In this document: positions 43,812 through 52,524 of the stretch, piece by piece
How the letters are laid out: each line of letters starts with the position of its first letter
Numbering within the stretch: position 1 is the stretch's first letter
Assembly: GCA_040218875.1 (NCBI GenBank)
Contig: JAVJQP010000049.1
Source of the DNA: Coleofasciculus sp937127375
Lineage (GTDB): Bacteria; Cyanobacteriota; Cyanobacteriia; Cyanobacteriales; Coleofasciculaceae
DNA: 64,000 bases
Reading direction: 5' to 3' (one strand)
The notes under the pieces: generated by a model
Told to the model about the DNA's origin: nothing
Seen by the model: only the letters and a program-made list of their open reading frames with translations
The model's database searches: none
Position numbers and translations under genes: made by a program

Positions 43812-43874
43812 GTAGGGGCGGGTTTGACAACTATCGTTTATTCCCTCATCCAAATACGGCTAAACCCGCCCCGA
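43812..43874 (-). repeat. GGGGCGGGTTT palindromic element, copy 4
   Basis: It begins GTAGGGGCGGGTTTGACAACT and ends AAACCCGCCCCGA (arm at 43862-43872). The inner part (ATCGTTTATTCCCTCATCC) is diverged from copies 1 and 3. Confidence 0.85.
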
Positions 43875-44067
43875 TTGTTCCAGACGTAACAGTCTACATC
43901 TGGAACATTGTTTAGACGGACTTGATATAAAAACAAAGCGCTCTCGCTAATCGCAGAATCTTCCTGATTACTGGGGGTTGAAACTGTTCCCTGTTCCCTG
44001 TTACACACCGAGCGTGTTACCGAGCGGAGTCGAGGTAAGCCGAGGTGTTCCCTCCCCTCACCACAAC

Positions 44068-44087
44068 ACTTATTCAGCAGCCCCTAA
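44068..44087 (-). repeat. TTAGGGGCTGCTGAATAAGT repeat, copy 3, carries a stop codon
   Basis: On the minus strand this 20-mer overlaps the stop TAG (44084-44086) of the epimerase gene. It continues GTTGTGGTGAGGGGAGG, the fullest extension among the three copies. Confidence 0.9.
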
Positions 44088-45088
44088 ATATTGTAATAAG
44101 ACCGATACCACTGCACAAATCGTTCCACACCCACTTCAATCGGCGTATTCGGTCTAAATCCCACATCTTGGATTAAATCATCCACATCCGCATAAGTAAT
44201 CGGCACATCTCCCGGTTGCATAGGTAGCATATTTTTCACCGCCGTTTTGCCCAAACACTGTTCTAGGGTTTCGATGAGTTGCAAGAGTTCAATCGGTTGA
44301 TTATTGCCAATGTTGTAGAGTTTGTAAGGAGCAGAACTTCTCGAACCCGGTGAAGCATTTCCTGACGCTTCCGGCGGGGGAATCTTACCCATGACTCGCA
44401 CCACCCCCTCGACAACATCATCAACGTAGGTAAAATCCCGTTGCATCCTACCATAATTAAAAACATTAATCGGCTGTTCAGCCAGGATAGCTTTGGTAAA
44501 TAAAAATAAAGCCATATCGGGACGATACCACGACCCATAAACCGTAAAGAAGCGCAAGCCTGTTGTCGGGATATTATACAGATGACTATAGGCATGAGCC
44601 ATTAATTCATTGGCTTTCTTGGTAGCCGCATAGAGGCTAACAGGACAATCGACATTATCCTGTACTGAAAATGGCACTTTCGTATTCGCGCCATACACCG
44701 AACTGGATGAGGCAAACACCAGATGCTTGATGTCAGAATGGCGACACCCTTCCAGGATATTAGTAAAACCCACCAGATTACTATCCACATAAGCATGGGG
44801 ATTTTTCAGGGAATAGCGAACCCCCGCTTGCGCCGCCAGATGGACGACATACTCAAAGGAGTCTTGGGCAAATAACTGGGCAATTCCCTCTCTATCGGCT
44901 AAGTCGAGTTTATAAAAGCGAAACCCCGGTTGGTTCTCCAGTTGCGCTAGTCTAGCTTGTTTGAGGGAGACATCATAGTACGGATTTAGGTTATCCAGTC
45001 CAATCACGGTATCACCCTGGGCAAGTAACCGTTGACTGAGGTGGTATCCGATAAAGCCGGCTGCACCTGTGACTAAAACATTGACCAC
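44084..45088 (-). CDS. NAD-dependent sugar epimerase, UDP-glucuronate 4-epimerase type
   Basis: An extended SDR acting on nucleotide sugars. The NAD motif is TGAAGFIGYHL. The catalytic Ser/Tyr/Lys lie in FASSSSVYG and YAATKKANE. The text NPYYDVSLKQARL, QAGVRYSLKNP and FFTVYGSWYRPDMALFLFTK is close to the UDP-glucuronate 4-epimerase (CapI/LspL) branch, which makes UDP-galacturonate. It likely supplies a uronic acid for the glycan made by this locus. A short Ser/Gly-rich loop (EASGNASPGSRSSAP, about 243-257) is unusual. The stop codon lies in the 20-bp repeat. It diverges from the membrane-protein gene at 45117. Confidence 0.93.
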   Translation of the reverse strand: MVNVLVTGAAGFIGYHLSQRLLAQGDTVIGLDNLNPYYDVSLKQARLAQLENQPGFRFYKLDLADREGIAQLFAQDSFEYVVHLAAQAGVRYSLKNPHAYVDSNLVGFTNILEGCRHSDIKHLVFASSSSVYGANTKVPFSVQDNVDCPVSLYAATKKANELMAHAYSHLYNIPTTGLRFFTVYGSWYRPDMALFLFTKAILAEQPINVFNYGRMQRDFTYVDDVVEGVVRVMGKIPPPEASGNASPGSRSSAPYKLYNIGNNQPIELLQLIETLEQCLGKTAVKNMLPMQPGDVPITYADVDDLIQDVGFRPNTPIEVGVERFVQWYRSYYNI

Positions 45089-45116
45089 ACTTTAATTCCT
45101 CTTGTAAACTTCGGGA

Positions 45117-46925
45117 TTGGTTAATTTCAAAGCACCCGCCTCGACAAATCAACGGGTTCTGGGGAAGAGCTATTCACAAGACACTGACACTACTATACTT
45201 GGCAACGATTATGGTGTAATTCGGGGAAGTATCACGCTAGTGACCAACGAGATGATATCAAGCCATTCCATACAAACCAATCCGGTTCATCAAGTCCAAA
45301 CCCATTGGAAGCAAGTCAGCGTTCAAATTGTGGTCGTCACCGCATTCCTTAGTTTGGGGTTCCTGCTTGATGGCAATATGGGCGGCGGTAATGAAGTCAA
45401 TATTTTACCCTTTGCCAGACAGTATGCTGACCCAAGTTGGATTCCGGGAGACTGGTATCTCAATCAGCCTCCGGGCTATCGTATCCCCTTCCTGGCTTTG
45501 TTTGGCTCAATGGCGGCGGCTTGGGGGTTTTTAGCCGCGTCTTTAATCGGGCGGCTGCTGTGTTACACCCTGATGGCTTCCGGGTTAGTGTTTCTGGGTC
45601 GAAAACTGGGGTTGAGTTTGCCGTTGCTGCTGTTGGCGGTTGGCTTATTTCTGTATGTGGATGACCATCAAGGTATAGTTGCCCGTGAATGGTTGGTGGG
45701 AGGCGTTGAGCCGAAAGTTGTGGCTTACGGTTTATTGCTGTTCGCCATTGGGTTAATGTTAACGGGTCGCTATCGCGTGATGGCACTCTTGTTAGGGCTA
45801 GCCACATTATTCCACATTTTTGTTGGGGGTTGGGCGTCTCTGGTGATAGGAGGATGGTTGCTACTCAGACGCCGCCGCCATTTTAGAAATATCCAGTATC
45901 TGGGTTCCGTTGTCGTTATTTATCTGATAGCCAGTGCGCTATCGATTTACACGATTCTGGAACATTTATTGACACACAGTCCCACAGGTGCTATTGAACC
46001 GTCCTATGTTTATGTGTTTATCCGTACTCCTCACCACCTGAATCCCCTTTATTGGTCGGCGGAATGGTGGATAAAACCTGCTGTTTACTTGCTGGTGTTG
46101 GCGCTGAGTGTGGGAATACTTTGGCGCAAGCGACAGTCTGAGGAACATGGGGTGCGGATGGGGCTGGCGGAGTTCACACTACTGACTTTGGTACCGTTTG
46201 GCTTAGGACTCGCGATCGCGCCGTTTGATGCTCAGGGTACGTTCTTACAATATTACCCATTTCGGCTGGGGGATGTGATGTTACCCCTAACTACTTGTCT
46301 GCTGTTTGCTTGCGCTCTGGAGCAAAGCTTTATCGGTAAAGCACGACCCATTTTGTTATTTGTTTGTATTGTCCTGTTGAGTGGGGCTTGTACTGTTCAG
46401 GCTGTACAATTTCACCAAGCTTTCGTTGCACTATCTGAGTTTCCCAGTGAACAACAGGGGATAGAGCCGGAAGGTAAAGCTATCAGTGATTGGATTCGCA
46501 CTAACACCCCTGATGATGCGCTGATTGTTACACCCCCCGCAGAACTTACCCCCTTTACTTGGGTAGCAGAACGCCCCACTGTCGCCAAATTTAAGTTTAT
46601 CCCCCCGACTAAGGTGGGAGTACTGGATTGGTATGAACGTCTCACTGACTTGAGTGGTACACTCAACCCTTGGCCCCAACCGGGTGAGAGAGTCACGTTC
46701 AGTAAGATGAAGCAGGCGCTTAGGGCTGGTTATAACAGTTTAACCACTGACCAAGCTCAGGCTGTGATGAATAAGTATGGCGCTGATTATCTGCTGACAA
46801 GTACCACTCACCCTCTGGATTTTGCGATCGCTTATCAAAATTCGCGTTATATTCTCTATGCTAGGTCTTTGGAATCGGGAACAGGGAATAGTCAAAAACT
46901 AAAACCTTGGCTGGGGCGGGTTTAG
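45117..46925 (+). CDS. Multi-pass membrane protein, GT-C-like
   Basis: A large membrane protein with ten or more hydrophobic segments from about residue 70 (IVVVTAFLSLGFLLDG to ILLFVCIVLLSG) and a C-terminal soluble part of about 130 residues. The first external loop, NEVNILPFARQYADPSWIPGDWYLNQ, resembles the acidic loop of GT-C glycosyltransferases and the first loop of the three paralogs downstream. The start is probably the GTG at 45240 or ATG at 45252 (MISSHSIQTNP), as the first 40 residues lack conservation signs. The last residues KPWLGRV and the stop are coded by a GGGGCGGGTTTAG repeat, so the C-terminus has been overwritten. Function is inferred from fold only. Confidence 0.75.
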   Translation: MVNFKAPASTNQRVLGKSYSQDTDTTILGNDYGVIRGSITLVTNEMISSHSIQTNPVHQVQTHWKQVSVQIVVVTAFLSLGFLLDGNMGGGNEVNILPFARQYADPSWIPGDWYLNQPPGYRIPFLALFGSMAAAWGFLAASLIGRLLCYTLMASGLVFLGRKLGLSLPLLLLAVGLFLYVDDHQGIVAREWLVGGVEPKVVAYGLLLFAIGLMLTGRYRVMALLLGLATLFHIFVGGWASLVIGGWLLLRRRRHFRNIQYLGSVVVIYLIASALSIYTILEHLLTHSPTGAIEPSYVYVFIRTPHHLNPLYWSAEWWIKPAVYLLVLALSVGILWRKRQSEEHGVRMGLAEFTLLTLVPFGLGLAIAPFDAQGTFLQYYPFRLGDVMLPLTTCLLFACALEQSFIGKARPILLFVCIVLLSGACTVQAVQFHQAFVALSEFPSEQQGIEPEGKAISDWIRTNTPDDALIVTPPAELTPFTWVAERPTVAKFKFIPPTKVGVLDWYERLTDLSGTLNPWPQPGERVTFSKMKQALRAGYNSLTTDQAQAVMNKYGADYLLTSTTHPLDFAIAYQNSRYILYARSLESGTGNSQKLKPWLGRV

Positions 46926-46973
46926 TCACATTAGGGCTGAAAAAAAACGATAATAGTGAAACCCGCCCCTACA
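46905..46973 (+). repeat. GGGGCGGGTTT palindromic element, copy 5, supplies a stop codon
   Basis: CCTTGGCTGGGGCGGGTTTAG begins inside the 45117-46925 gene and its TAG ends that gene. The second half, CGATAATAGTGAAACCCGCC, matches copy 1 exactly. Confidence 0.9.
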
Positions 46974-47034
46974 GCCCTTGAAAACTTTTTTACATAAGAC
47001 GTAGTTTGCTTCTTTTCGGAAGCGAGTATGACGA

Positions 47035-48792
47035 ATGACGATAAGAGCCGTTAACTTTAATGTTTCCCACCTACTTACTGGCAAAGTCTCTCGCACTCAG
47101 CAGGTGTTTTGGTTGAGTTTGAGCTTGACTTTTGCTGCTATTTATGCATATCCGGCACTGCAAGAGGCGTTGAGTCATGACTATATTGTGCAGGATGATG
47201 CGCGGCAGCATATTTTTTGGATGCGTCGGTTTCTCGATTCACAGGTGTTTCCTGGGGATTTGATTGCCGATTATTTTCAATCAGTTGCACCGTGGGGATA
47301 TGCTACATTCTATCGATTCTTTGCCGCAGTAGGGATTGATCCGATAGCTCTAAGTCAGATTTTACCGCCAACGTTGGGATTAGTGGCTACCGCCTATTGT
47401 TTTGGTATAACTCTACAACTTTTGCCTGTACCCGTGGCGGGATTTATCGCGTCGTTGCTGTTGAATCAAAATCTCTGGATGAGAGATGATTTAGTATCAG
47501 CTACACCTGTCGCCTTTGTCTATCCGCTGTTTCTCGCTTTTATGTATTATCGGTTGCGCCGATTGTTACTGCCAACGCTTGTCGCGATCGCGCTTTTGGG
47601 GGTATTTTATCCTCAGTGTGTCTTTATTGTGGCTGGATTATTGATTGTTCAGCTAGGGCGGTGGGAACAAGGGCGGTTTCGCTTATCTCCAGTGCGCTCA
47701 GATTATTGGTTCTGTGGCTGGGGATTAGGAGTCGCCTTTTTGGTTCTCTTACCCTATTTAAATCCGTCAGAATTTGGTTCTGTAATTACGGTAACACAAG
47801 CGAGGAAGTTATCGGCTTTTTCGGCGGAAGGATGGTCAAGTTTTTTTAATGATGACCCCTGGAATTATTGGGTTTGTGGTAAGCGCAGTGGTATGCTGCC
47901 AAGGGAATGGTGTCGGTTGATGGCAAAGTATTCGATTCTTTTAGTACCGCCACAGGTTTGGGTTAGTTTTTCGTTGCCGTTTCTGTTGAATTACCCCTCG
48001 CGATTTCCTTTGGTTAAACGGGTGAGTGGGGGGATTAGGCTGTTACCTCAGATGCTGCTGGTATCGATGGGTATGTTTGCCGCCGCTCATTTGTTTCTAT
48101 TTAAGCTACATCTTCCTAATCGTTATACAGAACATAGTTTGCGGATTTTGGTGGCGTTGGCGGCGGCTTTGGCGCTGACTATTTTATTAGATACAGGTTT
48201 ACGGGTGGCTCAAACGAAAGGAAAACCGCTTTTGGGGGTTGGGTTTACGGGGGGATTGGCGGCTATTCTTTTGGTTTATCCCAGTCTTTTGCAAGCGAAT
48301 GATTATCCGTTTCCGATTCGTCGTTACACGGTGGGTGATGTGCCAGAACTTTATGAGTTTCTGCAACAACAACCAAAGGATACGCTGATTGCTTCGTTGA
48401 CGGAAGAAGCGAATAGTTTACCGACGTTTGCCCAGCGCTCGATTTTAGTGGGCGGGGAGGGATATGCGTTACCTTATCATTTGGATTATTACGATGAAAT
48501 GTATCAGCGGACGGTTGATTTGATTGAGGCTCAGTATAGTTTAGATGAGGGAGTGGTGCAAGATTTTATGCGGCGGTATGGGGTGGATTTATGGTTAGTT
48601 GAACGGGGGGCGTTTACGCTGGAGTATGTGATGGGTAATCGTTGGATTCAAGAGTATGAGGCGGCGGCAACGAGGGCGAGGTTGAGTTTAGAAGGGGGAG
48701 GGGTTCCGGTTTTGGTAGAGAGGATGGAACGATGTCGGGTGTTTGAGGGGAAGGGGTTGGTTGTTTTGTCGGCGGATTGTTTGCGGGATTAG
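47035..48792 (+). CDS. Multi-pass membrane protein, paralog A of three
   Basis: A 585-residue polytopic protein, closely related to the products at 48976 and 52525. After a first helix (VFWLSLSLTFAAIYAY) comes the conserved loop IVQDDARQHIFWMRRFLDSQ and LIADYFQSVAPWGYATFY. The DDARQH motif sits where GT-C transferases carry catalytic acids. Several helices follow (AGFIASLLLNQNLW, AFVYPLFLAF), then a C-terminal soluble domain (PELYEFLQQQPKDTLIASL, ILVGGEGYALPYHLDYY). The start ATG is inside a heptad-like ATGACGA repeat. Base use is rich in G and T on the coding strand. Glycan synthesis is inferred from location. Confidence 0.75.
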   Translation: MTIRAVNFNVSHLLTGKVSRTQQVFWLSLSLTFAAIYAYPALQEALSHDYIVQDDARQHIFWMRRFLDSQVFPGDLIADYFQSVAPWGYATFYRFFAAVGIDPIALSQILPPTLGLVATAYCFGITLQLLPVPVAGFIASLLLNQNLWMRDDLVSATPVAFVYPLFLAFMYYRLRRLLLPTLVAIALLGVFYPQCVFIVAGLLIVQLGRWEQGRFRLSPVRSDYWFCGWGLGVAFLVLLPYLNPSEFGSVITVTQARKLSAFSAEGWSSFFNDDPWNYWVCGKRSGMLPREWCRLMAKYSILLVPPQVWVSFSLPFLLNYPSRFPLVKRVSGGIRLLPQMLLVSMGMFAAAHLFLFKLHLPNRYTEHSLRILVALAAALALTILLDTGLRVAQTKGKPLLGVGFTGGLAAILLVYPSLLQANDYPFPIRRYTVGDVPELYEFLQQQPKDTLIASLTEEANSLPTFAQRSILVGGEGYALPYHLDYYDEMYQRTVDLIEAQYSLDEGVVQDFMRRYGVDLWLVERGAFTLEYVMGNRWIQEYEAAATRARLSLEGGGVPVLVERMERCRVFEGKGLVVLSADCLRD

Positions 48793-48833
48793 TTATTTGT
48801 TAGGTTAGTCTGTTGTCTCATGATTTTATTTTT

Positions 48834-48881
48834 AACGCAGAGGAACGCAGAGGGAAGCGCAGAGGGGCGCAGAGGTTTTTG
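48834..48881 (+). repeat. CGCAGAGG repeat, direct orientation
   Basis: AACGCAGAGGAACGCAGAGG and related units follow paralog A. The same text in inverse orientation (CCTCTGCG units) precedes paralog C at about 52420-52475. Confidence 0.8.
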
Positions 48882-48948
48882 CGGTATGTTAAATAAAATT
48901 GATACTTGTATTAAGTCGGTTACAGGAAATCAATCCAATTCTATACCC

Positions 48949-48983
48949 TGACGAAGGACAAATGACGAAGGACAAATGACAAA
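48949..48983 (+). repeat. Heptad repeats at the paralog B start
   Basis: ACGAAGG/ACAAATG-type heptads; the last ATGACAA is the start of paralog B (48976). Confidence 0.85.
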
Positions 48984-50661
48984 TAAGATATCTCGTTCTC
49001 AGATTATCGTTTGGTTGAGTCTCAGTTTGATGTTTTCTGTGGTTTATAGTTTTTTGGCACTTCAGCCGGCGTTTAGCGGTGACTATTTGGTGGATAGTGA
49101 TGCCAGACAGCATGTATTCTGGATGCAACGGTTTTTAGAGCCAGGGCTATTTGCGGATGATTTAATTGCCGATTATCATCAGTCGGTTGCGCCAGTTGGG
49201 TATGCGAAACTTTACCAGATTATGGCAGGTTTGGGGGTTAATCCCCTGGTATTTAATAAGCTGGTGCCGACTGTTTTGGGGGTGATTACTACGGGTTACT
49301 GTTTTGGGATTGGTTGGGAATTGTTACCTGTGCCAATCGCTGGATTTACGGCGTCTCTACTGCTGAATCAAAATCTTTGGACAACCTATACTCTAGTTTC
49401 GGGTACGCCGAGAGCGTTTGTTTATCCAATCGTATTGGCGTTTTTGTACTATGTGTTGCGGCGCTCACTGTTTCCTTGTCTGGGTGCGATCGCGCTTTTG
49501 GGGGTATTCTATCCTCAGTATGTGTTGATCTGTGCGGGAATCCTGATTTTGCGGATGGGAGACTGGCAAGGGGGGCGATGGCGGCTTTCGGGGAATCGCC
49601 GGGATTATTGGTTGGGTGGGTTGGGATTGGCGGTGGCGATTCTGGTATTGCTACCCTACGCTTTACAGTCTAGTGAATTTGGTCCTGCGATCGCGGCGTC
49701 TGTGGCGAGAGGGTTACCGGAGTTTATGCCTGAGGGGAGAACCCCTTTTTTTGACGAGAATCCTTGGGAGTTTTGGCTGTTTGGTAAGCGTAGTAGTTTT
49801 TTGGGCGGATTGTCTTTACCACCATTACTGTATCTGGGGTTACTACTTCCGGTGCTGTGGCGCTATCCTTCCCGCTTCCGGTTGGTGAAACAGGTGACGA
49901 GGGGTGTGGCGATTTTACCTGAGATGGTGATAACGGCGGGTGTGACGTTTATTCTCGCCCATGTTTTCTTGTTTAGGCTACATCTGCCGATTCGGTATAC
50001 TACCCATAGCCTGCGAATCGTGATGGCATTGGCGAGTGCGATCGCGTTTGTGGTAGTTGTAGATGCATTGGTTTATTGGGCAAGGTTTACCTCTCACCCG
50101 TTTAGACGATACTTCGCCTGGGCAGTTACGGCAGTTTTGGGGATGATACTTATTTTCTATCCCTGTTTTGTGAGTTTCCCGTTTACCCGATATAAACAAG
50201 GTCAATATCCTAGTTTATATGAATTTTTAGCTCAACAACCGCAGCCGAGTCTGATTGCTTCCCTTGATGAAGAAGCCAATAATTTACCGACGTTTTCCCA
50301 GCAGCCTGTTTTAGTCAGTGAGATGTATGCGATTCCCTATCATGTTGGGTACTATAATCAGATTCGTCAACGGGCGATTGATTTGATTCAGGCTCAGTAT
50401 ACTCCAGACTTATCTCAGGTACACCAGTTTATTCAACGCTATGGCGTTACCTTTTTTTTAGTGCATCGTGCCGCGTTTACACCCGACTATATTGCCGGGA
50501 GTAATTGGTTGATGCAGTATCCCCCAGCGAAAGCCGCGATTACCCAGTTGCACGCAGGCATCAATCCCGCCTTGTCTCAGGTTACACAACCGTGTACTGT
50601 ATTCGAGACGGATGCTTTGATGGTTCTAGACGCGCAATGTATTATGGGGGTTGCTGAATAA
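48976..50661 (+). CDS. Multi-pass membrane protein, paralog B of three
   Basis: A 561-residue protein aligned end to end with paralogs A and C: LVDSDARQHVFWMQRFLEPG, LIADYHQSVAPVGYAKLYQ, AGFTASLLLNQNLW, PRAFVYPIVLAFLYYVLRRS, GVFYPQYVLICAG and the C-terminal LIASLDEEANNLPTFSQQPV. It has about ten membrane helices and a soluble tail of about 140 residues. The acidic loop after helix 1 reads DSDARQH, against DDARQH in the others. The start ATG lies in a heptad repeat. The end GVAE-TAA is coded by a GTTGCTGAATAA text resembling the 20-bp stop repeat. The GT39-like gene follows after 62 bp. Confidence 0.75.
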   Translation: MTNKISRSQIIVWLSLSLMFSVVYSFLALQPAFSGDYLVDSDARQHVFWMQRFLEPGLFADDLIADYHQSVAPVGYAKLYQIMAGLGVNPLVFNKLVPTVLGVITTGYCFGIGWELLPVPIAGFTASLLLNQNLWTTYTLVSGTPRAFVYPIVLAFLYYVLRRSLFPCLGAIALLGVFYPQYVLICAGILILRMGDWQGGRWRLSGNRRDYWLGGLGLAVAILVLLPYALQSSEFGPAIAASVARGLPEFMPEGRTPFFDENPWEFWLFGKRSSFLGGLSLPPLLYLGLLLPVLWRYPSRFRLVKQVTRGVAILPEMVITAGVTFILAHVFLFRLHLPIRYTTHSLRIVMALASAIAFVVVVDALVYWARFTSHPFRRYFAWAVTAVLGMILIFYPCFVSFPFTRYKQGQYPSLYEFLAQQPQPSLIASLDEEANNLPTFSQQPVLVSEMYAIPYHVGYYNQIRQRAIDLIQAQYTPDLSQVHQFIQRYGVTFFLVHRAAFTPDYIAGSNWLMQYPPAKAAITQLHAGINPALSQVTQPCTVFETDALMVLDAQCIMGVAE

Positions 50662-50723
50662 AGAAAGCCGGGATGCCTTAAACCCGCTCTTCTAGGGCAG
50701 CGGCAGGAAGTTAGGGTGAGAAT

Positions 50724-52307
50724 ATGAAAGAAATTCGTCATCAGCTAATAATAGCTTGTGTGGCAATAATAATCATCTTAGGTTTATTTTTCCGCTTCGC
50801 CAACATCGGGAAAAAGGTCTATTGGACGGATGAAATTTATACCTCGGTTCGCATCTCCGGACATACGATTCAAGAGTATACTCAGGATAACTTCAATGGT
50901 GGCATAATTCAAGTTAAAGCCTTACAGGATTATCTGCAACCTCGCCCCCAAAATGGCTTAAGCGATACGATGAAGGCATTGGTCAATAAATCCGAGCATC
51001 CACCGTTATATTATCTAATAGCTCATTTCTGGGTGCGCTGGTTTGGCAATACTCCCTCTGTCACACGCAGCTTATCCGCCCTCATCAGTCTATTGGTATT
51101 TCCCGCCCTATATTGGCTATGTCAGGAGTTATTTGAATCTCCGATAACCGGATGGATTGCCGTTGCCCTGATTGCCGTTTCTCCGGTTCATATCCTCTAC
51201 GCCCAAGAAGCACGGCAATATAGTTTGTGGACAGTAACTATATTACTATCCTGTGCCGCTTTACTCCGAGCCATGCGAATGAAAACGCCAGTAAATTGGG
51301 GGATTTATGCCGTAACCCTGTCACTCGCCCTCTATTCCCATTTACTCTCATTCCTGGTGTTAATCGCTCAAGCCATCTACGTCGCAACCCTGAATCGCTG
51401 GCGGTTAACTCAACAGTTCAAGGCATATCTGTTCGCCTTAACCGGAGCAATAGTCATATTCTTACCCTGGTTCGTCTTAATTCGCGAAGTTCGAGCCACA
51501 GGTTGGACATCAAAAGATATCCCACTATGGATTCTCTTCAAACGCTGGATGTTTAATCTAGCCGCCGTATTTTTTGATCCGCAAATTAGCTACGATAAGC
51601 AACTATTCGATATTCGCTATGGTATGGATAATGGACTATTTGGGCTGAACTATCCATTAACCTATCTTGTCATCCCCATTCTACTCCTAGTAGCCTACGC
51701 CATCTATTTTCTGATTCGCACCACACCGAAACGGGTTTGGTTATTTGTCCTAATTTTAATCAGTGTTACAGCACTTCCTTTAGCCTTACCCGATTTACTG
51801 GGGCGGGGACAACGTTCGACGATTGCCCGTTACCTCATCCCTAGTTTTTTAGGGATTCAATTAGCAGTAGCTTACTTACTCAGTGTCAAAATAACCCCCA
51901 GTTTTGCCCAAACACGACAACAGAAACTGTGGCAAGTAGCAACCGTCATATTAATCTCCCTAGGCATTTTATCCAGTGCGGTAAGTTCTCAATCCGAAAC
52001 TTGGTGGAACAAATACACCAATTACTATGATCCACAAGTCGCTCGCATTATCAATCAATCTCCCACCCCCTTAGTCATCAGTAGCAGTATCGTGAGAACC
52101 ACATCGCTGAGTTATTGGCTCAACCCAGAAATCCAATTAATAGTAATCGAAGCCCCCCCACTTCCCGACAATCTCAATCAATTTAGCGATGTATTTTTAT
52201 TTCAACCCACCAATGACTTACGGGCTGAACTCGAACAGCAATCCCCCTATCCAATAAAACCTGTATATCCGTTAGGATGGCTTTGGCAAATCCTGTCCTC
52301 TAATTAG
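50724..52307 (+). CDS. GT39-like membrane glycosyltransferase
   Basis: A 527-residue GT-C transferase of the dolichyl-phosphate-mannose:protein mannosyltransferase-like (PMT/ArnT) group, which moves sugars from polyprenyl-phosphate carriers onto acceptors on the outer face of the membrane. The catalytic loop after helix 1 is KKVYWTDEIYTSVRISG, with the DE pair. KSEHPPLYYLIAHFWVRWFG is the second conserved loop, and YAQEARQYSLWT the third. About eleven helices are seen. The DPM1-like GT2 at 55974 could supply the lipid-linked donor. It starts at the ATG at 50724; the upstream AGTTAGGGTGAG is a poor ribosome site. Confidence 0.88.
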   Translation: MKEIRHQLIIACVAIIIILGLFFRFANIGKKVYWTDEIYTSVRISGHTIQEYTQDNFNGGIIQVKALQDYLQPRPQNGLSDTMKALVNKSEHPPLYYLIAHFWVRWFGNTPSVTRSLSALISLLVFPALYWLCQELFESPITGWIAVALIAVSPVHILYAQEARQYSLWTVTILLSCAALLRAMRMKTPVNWGIYAVTLSLALYSHLLSFLVLIAQAIYVATLNRWRLTQQFKAYLFALTGAIVIFLPWFVLIREVRATGWTSKDIPLWILFKRWMFNLAAVFFDPQISYDKQLFDIRYGMDNGLFGLNYPLTYLVIPILLLVAYAIYFLIRTTPKRVWLFVLILISVTALPLALPDLLGRGQRSTIARYLIPSFLGIQLAVAYLLSVKITPSFAQTRQQKLWQVATVILISLGILSSAVSSQSETWWNKYTNYYDPQVARIINQSPTPLVISSSIVRTTSLSYWLNPEIQLIVIEAPPLPDNLNQFSDVFLFQPTNDLRAELEQQSPYPIKPVYPLGWLWQILSSN

Positions 52308-52419
52308 GGTATGCTGTTGGGAGTTGTGGGGTGATGAGGGAGAGACAGAAATTATCATATATATTTTCAGATTATTACCTTCCTTGAACCCCCAATAAAC
52401 CCCTTCTCCCAATACTACC

Positions 52420-52475
52420 TCTGCGCTTTCCCTCTGCGAACCTCTGCGCTTTCCCTCTGCGAACCTCTGCGTTGA
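52420..52475 (-). repeat. CCTCTGCG repeat, inverse of 48834
   Basis: Two units of CCTCTGCGCTTTCCCTCTGCGAA precede paralog C. With the direct copy at 48834 they bracket paralog B and the GT39-like gene as inverted repeats about 3.6 kb apart. Confidence 0.8.
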
Positions 52476-52524
52476 AAAAAATCTCCTCTTCCCCTCTACC
52501 AACCATTCAAAAACCCGTCTCTCT

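Larger units (their letters stand above)
43410..44083. other. Long repeat-filled spacer
   Basis: It holds the 24-bp tandem array (43487-43650), a duplicated GATGCTTCGCTTTTT segment (about 43668 and 43703), one GGGGCGGGTTT palindrome (43812-43874) and the third 20-mer stop repeat at its end. The open frame across the 24-bp array (PPSVPLID octapeptides) starts in dispersed-repeat text and is probably not a gene. Confidence 0.6.
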
